Assembly: GCA_945965395.1 (NCBI GenBank) | Contig: CAMFND010000110.1 | Span: forward strand, 1 to 33,525 | Source: an uncultured Bacteroides sp. | GTDB lineage: Bacteria > Bacteroidota > Bacteroidia > Bacteroidales > Bacteroidaceae | Direction of reading: 5' to 3' | Length of the DNA stretch: 33,525 bases | In this document: positions 27,915 to 33,525 of the stretch, piece by piece | How the letters are laid out: each line of letters starts with the position of its first letter | How positions within the stretch are numbered: the first letter of the stretch is position 1 | Translations under genes and position numbers: made by a program | The notes under the pieces: model-generated | Told to the model about the DNA's origin: nothing | Databases searched by the model: none | What the model saw: the letters and a program-made list of their open reading frames with translations, nothing else

Positions 27915-29954
27915 ATGAACAAGAAGAATTATGTAGCCGTAGCTACGTTGGCATTTGCTATGCTGACAAGCTGCGCCGGACAGAAGGAAGCGAAAAGCAC
28001 TTCTGGCATTGATTTGGCAAACATGGATACTACCGTGTCTGCCGGTACGGACTTTTTCCGTTACGCATGTGGAGGATGGAATGATGCACATCCGTTGACT
28101 GCCGAATATTCTCGTTACGGCACGTTTGATGAACTGTTTGAAAACAGCCAGAAGCAGTTGCGCGAACTGATTGAAGGACTGGCTGCGCAGAAAAATAATC
28201 AGGCTGGTTCTGCCGCACAGAAAATCGGTGACTTGTATAACATGGCTATGGACAGCGTAACCTTGAACAAGCAGGGTGCAGAACCGGTGAAAGCTATGCT
28301 CGACAAGATTGCCGGCATGAAAGACAAGAGTGAAATCGTGCCGATGATGACTGAAATGGCTCATATCGGTATCGGTACCTATTTCCACAGCTATGTATAT
28401 GCTGACCCGAAGAACAGCTCACTCAACATCTTCCAGATGGGACAGGGTGGTATCAACTTGGGTGAAAAGGAATATTATCTGGATACCGACAGCATCACTC
28501 AGAATATTCGTGAACAGTATAAACTTTACATCGGCAAGCTGTTCCAGCTGGCTGGCTTCTCTGAAGCAGATGCACAGCAGAAAGTGGCTGATGTGATGGA
28601 AATCGAAACTGCCATTGCTAAAGTTTCACGCAGTGCAACAGAACTTCGTGACCCGGAAGCTAACTATCACAAAATGTCTTTCGATGAACTGAAGAAGACC
28701 ATTGCCGGAATTGACTGGGATGCCTATATGAAAGGTTTGGGTATTCAGGCTCCGGCAGAACTGAACGTAGAACAGGTAGAACCGATTCAGGAAGTAGCTC
28801 GCCTGATGAATACACTTCCGTTGTCTAAACATGTATCTTATCTGGAATACAACCTGCTGGATGCAGCAGCTTCTTGTCTGAGCGATGACTTTGTAGCTGC
28901 CCGTTTCGATTTCTATGGCAAGGTATTGTCAGGACGCCAGGTAAATCAGCCGCGCTGGAAACGTGCTGTAAACTCAGTGAACGGTATGCTGGGTGAGCTG
29001 GTAGGCGAGATGTATGTGGAAAAATACTTCCCGGCTGCTGCCAAAGAACGTATGGTGAAGTTGGTGAAGAACTTGCAGACTGCCTTGGGTGAACGTATTG
29101 ATGCACAGGAATGGATGAGTGACAGCACTAAGATTAGAGCACACGAAAAATTGGCTGCTTTCCATGTAAAAGTAGGTTATCCTGACAAGTGGAAAGACTA
29201 TTCTAAACTGGAAATCAAGAACGATTCTTACTGGGCTAACGTATGCCGTGCTTCAGAATGGGGATTCAATGACATGTACAGCCGTATTGGTAAGCCGGTT
29301 GACAAGGATGAATGGCTGATGACTCCGCAGACTGTCAATGCCTACTATAATCCGTCAACTAACGAAATCTGTTTCCCGGCTGCTATTCTTCAGCCGCCGT
29401 TCTTCAACATGGAAGCTGACGATGCTGCCAACTATGGTGCCATCGGTGTAGTAATCGGTCACGAAATGACGCATGGATTCGACGACCAGGGCCGTCAGTT
29501 CGACAAAGACGGAAACCTGACCGACTGGTGGGCTCCGGGTGATGCTGACCGTTTCAAGGAACGTGCACAGGTAATGGTGGATTTCTTCAACAAGATTGAA
29601 GTATTGCCGGGCCTGCAGGCTAACGGTGAACTGACACTGGGTGAAAACCTGGCCGACCACGGAGGTTTGAACGTAGCTTATCTGGCTTTCCAGAATGCGA
29701 CTAAGGATGCTCCGCTTGGCGTAGTAGACGGTTTCACTCCTGAACAGCGTTTCTTCCTGGCTTATGCTACTTTGTGGGCTGGTAACATCCGCGACGAACA
29801 GATTCGTGTGTACACTAAGTCAGATCCTCACTCATTGGGTAAATGGCGTGTAAACGGAGCGTTGCCTCACATTCAGGCTTGGTACGATGCCTTCCACATC
29901 ACACCGTCTGATCCGTTGTATGTAGCTCCTGAAAACCGTGTGAACGTGTGGTAA
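27915..29954 (+). CDS. M13-family zinc metallopeptidase lipoprotein (neprilysin/PepO-like)
   Basis: A 679-residue M13 peptidase that would cleave oligopeptides in the periplasm or at the membrane. Residues 1-20 are a lipoprotein signal ending AMLTSC (Cys at 20), with no acidic residues just after it, so surface display is less supported. Catalytic features are visible: HEMTH with His516, Glu517 and His520, and the third zinc ligand in GENLAD at Glu577, with Asp581 following. The family signatures NAYYNPSTNEICFPAAILQPPFF and the C-terminal DPLYVAPENRVNVW are also present. Many M13 enzymes end in CRVW; here the Cys is replaced (NRVNVW), so that C-terminal disulfide is absent. Length is normal. 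It ends the run of rightward genes at a strong terminator. Confidence 0.94.
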   Translation: MNKKNYVAVATLAFAMLTSCAGQKEAKSTSGIDLANMDTTVSAGTDFFRYACGGWNDAHPLTAEYSRYGTFDELFENSQKQLRELIEGLAAQKNNQAGSAAQKIGDLYNMAMDSVTLNKQGAEPVKAMLDKIAGMKDKSEIVPMMTEMAHIGIGTYFHSYVYADPKNSSLNIFQMGQGGINLGEKEYYLDTDSITQNIREQYKLYIGKLFQLAGFSEADAQQKVADVMEIETAIAKVSRSATELRDPEANYHKMSFDELKKTIAGIDWDAYMKGLGIQAPAELNVEQVEPIQEVARLMNTLPLSKHVSYLEYNLLDAAASCLSDDFVAARFDFYGKVLSGRQVNQPRWKRAVNSVNGMLGELVGEMYVEKYFPAAAKERMVKLVKNLQTALGERIDAQEWMSDSTKIRAHEKLAAFHVKVGYPDKWKDYSKLEIKNDSYWANVCRASEWGFNDMYSRIGKPVDKDEWLMTPQTVNAYYNPSTNEICFPAAILQPPFFNMEADDAANYGAIGVVIGHEMTHGFDDQGRQFDKDGNLTDWWAPGDADRFKERAQVMVDFFNKIEVLPGLQANGELTLGENLADHGGLNVAYLAFQNATKDAPLGVVDGFTPEQRFFLAYATLWAGNIRDEQIRVYTKSDPHSLGKWRVNGALPHIQAWYDAFHITPSDPLYVAPENRVNVW

Positions 29955-29986
29955 ACTACAGACGGTAATTCACAATCTCTATAAAT

Positions 29987-30030
29987 GGGGGTATATGAAC
30001 TGTTGCAAGGTTCATATACCCCTCTTTTTT
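29987..30030 (+). terminator. Intrinsic terminator after the M13 peptidase
   Basis: A perfect 13-bp stem, arms 29988-30000 (GGGGTATATGAAC) and 30010-30022, loop TGTTGCAAG, followed by TCTTTTTT. Confidence 0.92.
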
Positions 30031-30118
30031 GTTTTTAAGATGGAGAATCCACAGGGCATGTAGTCTGTTCTTCTTTTTCTCCTGAAATATTCTTTCAAAT
30101 GCCCTTGTCTATTCTCTG

Positions 30119-30202
30119 TTTCACACAGTGGGATTTGTATCCCACACTGTGAAATACATATCTCACACTGTGATTTTTGTATTTCACAGTGTGAAACAGA
30201 GA
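30119..30202. repeat. Array of four abutting 21-bp palindromic units
   Basis: Units at 30119-30139, 30140-30160, 30161-30181 and 30182-30202 each carry a CACA/TGTG inverted core: CACACAGTG, CACACTGTG, CACACTGTG, CACAGTGTG. The last unit has the perfect palindrome TTTCACA-G-TGTGAAA. The whole array is enclosed by perfect 17-bp inverted arms, 30110-30126 and 30189-30205. It sits between convergent genes, after the peptidase terminator. Short open frames across it are just the translated 7-residue period and are not convincing genes. Bases 30031-30109 and 30206-30256 show nothing else. Confidence 0.9.
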
Positions 30203-30256
30203 ATATGCCACAACAAAATAACTTATATACAAAAAGGAAAAGATGTTTTATCAATA

Positions 30257-30931
30257 TTAAAGCAAAAAAGCTTCCGCACAAGGCAAGAAACGGTCATGTC
30301 CTTTCGCATTCAAATGAGCTGTATCGTTTACGCCTTTATTCTGAAAATAAATCTTGCGGAAAGCATCGCTTTGCGCAAAGATATTTCCCTTACGTGCTGC
30401 ATCAAAAACAGGAATACTGTAACGCCCGCACACCTCCAATGTCGCATCCACGACTTTCTCAGCCGCACTGCCTGAAAAATTTTTCCGTGTCCAGCAGGTA
30501 AAGAAAAACAGCTTGGCAGAAGGATACTTTTCAATCAACCCCTCACACAATATACCCAGTTTTTCCTTGTAATTATCAATGCCGATAGAATCGAGAAGGG
30601 AAGCATCATTATGTCCGGCAATGACCACCACATAATCCAATGAATCAGTCATTTCTTTATAACGTTTATACATCGCCTCGCCGAAACGAGCACGAGGCAT
30701 GGCTACACAATTCCCATTACGCCCGTAATTGAAATATTGCATTCCATGCTTTTTCGCAAACTTATAATGCCATGTATATTCCACCGGCTCACGATGGTTT
30801 CTCACATAGCTGTCGCCTATAACTCCGATACGTTTTCCATACAACGGATCAGACGACGTACTCACCTGTCCCCAAGCGGTATGAATACATACCCATGCCA
30901 TAAGGATAAAAAAGAATCTCAACTGTTTCAT
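30257..30931 (-). CDS. SGNH/GDSL-family hydrolase, exported
   Basis: A 224-residue exported SGNH-fold hydrolase, probably an esterase acting on an acylated substrate. I start at the ATG 30931 (MKQLRFFFILMAW), which gives a signal peptide ending about HTAWG; a longer frame would run into the upstream gene. Block I has GDSY with the likely nucleophile Ser41, block II has YGRNGN, block III has GHND with Asn108, and block V has DTAHLNAKGH with Asp203 and His206. It follows the GH115 gene by 22 bp on the same strand, so an accessory role in plant-glycan breakdown, such as removing acetyl or other ester groups, is reasonable. This is inferred from context; peptidoglycan or lipid substrates cannot be excluded. 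Confidence 0.87.
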   Translation of the reverse strand: MKQLRFFFILMAWVCIHTAWGQVSTSSDPLYGKRIGVIGDSYVRNHREPVEYTWHYKFAKKHGMQYFNYGRNGNCVAMPRARFGEAMYKRYKEMTDSLDYVVVIAGHNDASLLDSIGIDNYKEKLGILCEGLIEKYPSAKLFFFTCWTRKNFSGSAAEKVVDATLEVCGRYSIPVFDAARKGNIFAQSDAFRKIYFQNKGVNDTAHLNAKGHDRFLPCAEAFLL

Positions 30932-30953
30932 ATTGTTATCTCTGTTTACATAA

Positions 30954-33317
30954 TTAATCCTTCCATTCATATACATACAACTGGTCTAATACCACTCCCT
31001 CATCCAATGCCTGAATCGTAATTCGATGTGTTCGATTTCCACTCAATGGAAATTTCAAACGAAGTACAGCCTGATTGGACAACACATTTTGTTTCCACTC
31101 TTCACTACGACCATAAGTACGATAAGACACTGGAAGCGACTGTGCCTCATCCAAAGAAACTTGCACGCGCAACTCGTTTCCAACCACCGGATGTGCCGGA
31201 AGAAGACGAAGCTCCACTTCTACCGAGTCTACCGGACACCCGTCAAAGTGAAACACCACTGAGGAGTCTTTTAAAATACCAGCTGCCATACCTTCGTACC
31301 CTAATCCCTCGCACGGCAACAGATTACCTTCCATGGCCTCCAGACCATTCCATTTAAAGAGATAGGAGCGAGTAGATTTCAAAGAATCAGTAGTCGTACT
31401 TTTCGGAATCCGTTGATATACAGATAAATTACGAGGTTTATAATCCATAAAACCTTGCCATTTCCCCTGGTTGTACCTATGTGTCAGCGATACAATGCTG
31501 TCGAACGCCTGTTCACTCAATTGCCAGTCAGCCTTTCCGTGACGGGCCAACTGTGCATACAGACATTTTTTGTTCATCTGTGAAGCTCCCTGAACGGGAT
31601 ACTGTACCAAATGAAAATAAGCAGTACGCTTTGTCTCAGGCATTCTTCTGCTCCATACCTCCGCACGGTCTTCGAGAGCCTGGTAAAGCGACAACCGCTT
31701 CCGGATTTCCCCCTCACTCCAAGGAAGGTCAGTAACGATTTTGTATTTCGGGTCTTTCTCTTCGGTTCTTGTATGCCCCATAAACTCCGGTTTACGGATG
31801 TATGCCAGCCGATAATGCTTCTGCAACAAGGGTAACAGGGCAGAAGCTGAAACGGCCCCGAACTCCCGGGACAAAAAATGAGAAAGATGTCCGGTAACTC
31901 CAGTCTGCTGCACCCGACCGATATTCCATGCCATATCCATAAATAACTCCGTCTGATACTCTGCCGGCTTAATATCCCCTACATTCAGAATCCACATCTG
32001 GCGAATACCTTTTTCGTATGCCTGCTTCATCTGCTGATAAAGCAAGTAAGGACTCGCCGTAGAAAGCCATAGGTAATCGTGCGGACGCCCCCAATAAGAC
32101 ACATGATAGTAAATGCCATTCCCTCCGGGACGAGCGGCCTCTTCGGCAGTAGGGAAATGGGTTATATATCCATAGTTGTCGTCACACCACATCAAAGTCA
32201 CATCCTCAGGCACCTGTAGTCCTGCCTGATAAATATCCAGCACCTCCTTATACGGAATCAGCACTTGTGGCACTTTTGTCAAATCCTTTCCTTTATATTT
32301 TGTCAGCATACGACGCTGGTCTGCCAGAATCTCCGTAAGAGCCTTCTTCTGTTCTTCCAGTGTCTTAGCTCCCTGCATCTTGCCATCGTGTACACCGCGC
32401 ATACCTAAGGTGTAAATATCATCCGAGTAGCGAAGTTGCTTTACACGTTCCTCCCAGAAAGACAAGACATTTTTCCGGTTGTGTACATAGTCGTACTCCC
32501 CCTTTCCGGCTTTTTTCCACTCGCCATTGGTGTTGCGCATCATCGGTTCACAATGAGAAGTACCCAGATAAATTGCATACTTATCGGCCATTTCCTTATT
32601 CCCATCGGTAAAAAAGAAAGGAATGGAGCACTCATGCATGGCCGGCCAGAAAGTATTGGCCCGCAAGCGAAGCAACAGTTCAAAAATACGTGCATGCGTT
32701 TTCGGCCCTATCTGTCCTTTCCGCTCGGAAGGCTCATAATGTTTCCAACTCCAGGGAGTCAGTCCCCAGTCTTCATCATTAATAAATATTCCCCGATAAG
32801 CAACCTGAGGATAATCCAGTTTCCGGAAACCTGCAGGCAAACGAAATTCCTCTTTTTTTTCGGGTACCGCATCAGCCCACCATTCCCATGGAGAAACTCC
32901 CATCATACGAGAAAGCTCAAGTACTCCATAAGCCGTTCCACGCTTATCACTTCCTGCCACGACCAGTCTTCCGTCAGGAAGCACATTCAATAAAAAAGCC
33001 TCTTTATGCTCGTCGAGCTGGGCTACATCCAGCTGGCGAGTATCAGCTAACGCTTGTAGCACGGAGCTTTCTCCCCATGTACCAACATAAATGTTTCCAG
33101 TATTCTCCGAACGAGATATTTCTCCAGAAAGTACCGACCGGCAATCACGTTTCAACAAATCAAGCGCAACTTTCACTACCGGAGCTTCTGTAGTATCACA
33201 CACCACCTTCATATTCTGTCCTGATTTCCAGACAAAGTCTTGTGCTGCCCAGCCCATGTGACAAGATATACAAATCAATAAAACAACAGTTAATTTTCTT
33301 TTCATACGTATTTTCAT
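30954..33317 (-). CDS. GH115-family glycoside hydrolase (xylan alpha-1,2-glucuronidase family)
   Basis: A 787-residue exported enzyme that I recognise as glycoside hydrolase family 115, whose characterised members remove (4-O-methyl-)glucuronic acid from xylan or related plant glycans. An N-terminal signal peptide (LTVVLLICISCHMGWAA) has no convincing lipobox. Conserved-looking segments are RGIFINDEDWGLTPWSW at about 175-191, NTFWPAMHE at about 221-229, MRGVHDGKM at 306-314, MWCDDNYGYITHFPT at 376-390 and YHVSYWGRPHDYLWLST at 404-420. The last 250 residues include a beta-rich C-terminal region. The start is either 33317 or the Met four residues in; both give the signal peptide. The SGNH hydrolase follows after 22 bp as an operon partner. 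No SusC/SusD or sensor gene for it is inside the window. Confidence 0.92.
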   Translation of the reverse strand: MKIRMKRKLTVVLLICISCHMGWAAQDFVWKSGQNMKVVCDTTEAPVVKVALDLLKRDCRSVLSGEISRSENTGNIYVGTWGESSVLQALADTRQLDVAQLDEHKEAFLLNVLPDGRLVVAGSDKRGTAYGVLELSRMMGVSPWEWWADAVPEKKEEFRLPAGFRKLDYPQVAYRGIFINDEDWGLTPWSWKHYEPSERKGQIGPKTHARIFELLLRLRANTFWPAMHECSIPFFFTDGNKEMADKYAIYLGTSHCEPMMRNTNGEWKKAGKGEYDYVHNRKNVLSFWEERVKQLRYSDDIYTLGMRGVHDGKMQGAKTLEEQKKALTEILADQRRMLTKYKGKDLTKVPQVLIPYKEVLDIYQAGLQVPEDVTLMWCDDNYGYITHFPTAEEAARPGGNGIYYHVSYWGRPHDYLWLSTASPYLLYQQMKQAYEKGIRQMWILNVGDIKPAEYQTELFMDMAWNIGRVQQTGVTGHLSHFLSREFGAVSASALLPLLQKHYRLAYIRKPEFMGHTRTEEKDPKYKIVTDLPWSEGEIRKRLSLYQALEDRAEVWSRRMPETKRTAYFHLVQYPVQGASQMNKKCLYAQLARHGKADWQLSEQAFDSIVSLTHRYNQGKWQGFMDYKPRNLSVYQRIPKSTTTDSLKSTRSYLFKWNGLEAMEGNLLPCEGLGYEGMAAGILKDSSVVFHFDGCPVDSVEVELRLLPAHPVVGNELRVQVSLDEAQSLPVSYRTYGRSEEWKQNVLSNQAVLRLKFPLSGNRTHRITIQALDEGVVLDQLYVYEWKD

Positions 33318-33453
33318 AGATGATTTGTCTGCAAAAGAACATATTTCTTACATCTATTCCATATACCCATTGTGCTTTTACATGGAAATTTGTATAAAAG
33401 GTTTGAATGGAAGCCGTATATTTCTTAATTCATGTTATAAAACATATTATTCG

Positions 33454-33484
33454 CTTGTCATTTTCCCAGAAACCCTTACCTTTG
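33454..33484 (+). promoter_or_regulatory. Divergent Bacteroides promoter reading out of the window
   Basis: TACCTTTG at 33477-33484 is a perfect -7 box, and CTTG at 33454-33457 is a one-mismatch -33 box with exactly 19-bp spacing. It points right, away from the GH115 gene, so a plus-strand gene should start just beyond the window. In the same 208-bp region, ATGTT-ATAA-AACAT at 33432-33445 could be an operator. I did not find an equally good minus-strand promoter for GH115. Confidence 0.6.
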
Positions 33485-33525
33485 CAATGTGTTTTTCATA
33501 GTATTAGATTTAAGGTTAACAAAGG

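Noticed and set aside
30119..30202. CRISPR array
   Set aside because: The four 21-bp units abut directly with no spacers, and each is palindromic; no cas gene is present.
30012..30281. Small Cys-rich protein with 7-residue repeats (minus strand)
   Set aside because: The periodicity is only the translation of the 21-bp DNA repeat, and the frame overlaps the peptidase terminator and the SGNH gene end.
32436..32993. A 185-codon plus-strand frame inside the GH115 gene
   Set aside because: Shadow of the real minus-strand gene; no start signal and no family resemblance.

Overview
The window reads as a chromosomal piece of a gut Bacteroidota, most like Bacteroides or Phocaeicola. The evidence is three SusC/SusD outer-membrane nutrient-uptake pairs, lipoproteins with acidic residues after the lipidated cysteine, several promoters of the Bacteroides type (-7 box TAnnTTTG, with or without a recognisable -33 TTTG-like box), and a GH115 glycosidase gene. 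I see no tRNA, rRNA, CRISPR array, insertion sequence or recombinase gene.

Positions 1-13238 hold two homologous three-gene cassettes in the same direction, each SusC, SusD, then a third lipoprotein, and each ending in a strong hairpin terminator. Cassette 1 (1-5568) is cut by the left window edge. Cassette 2 (about 7457-13238) has a SusC that lacks its start codon, signal peptide and most of the N-terminal extension domain. Its homology begins in the middle of that domain. A 29-bp exact direct repeat (1-29 and 7491-7519) sits at the start of both visible SusC reading frames and touches the window edge. This looks like a SusC/SusD shuffling locus with promoterless cassettes that recombine with an expressed 5' end elsewhere. 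Between the cassettes, on the minus strand, is an AT-rich AAA-ATPase/PD-(D/E)XK nuclease-family gene (5678-7228).

Positions 13525-18141 hold a third, complete SusC/SusD pair of a different subfamily, with no enzyme or regulator gene beside it.

Positions 18145-30030 are housekeeping. They carry an apparent operon of the ribosome-associated GTPase HflX, a beta-helix DUF4954-type protein and a secreted thioredoxin-fold protein. Then come an iron-sulfur class I fumarase with its own promoter and terminator, a bile-acid/sodium-symporter-like membrane protein, an ABC-F ATPase, and an M13 zinc metallopeptidase lipoprotein.

Positions 30119-30202 hold four abutting 21-bp units built on CACA/TGTG palindromes, flanked by perfect 17-bp inverted arms. 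They lie between the convergent M13 peptidase and SGNH hydrolase genes.

Positions 30257-33317, minus strand, hold a two-gene operon: a GH115 alpha-glucuronidase-family enzyme followed by an SGNH/GDSL hydrolase. This suggests attack on glucuronic-acid-decorated plant glycan. A divergent Bacteroides promoter at the right edge points to a further gene outside the window.
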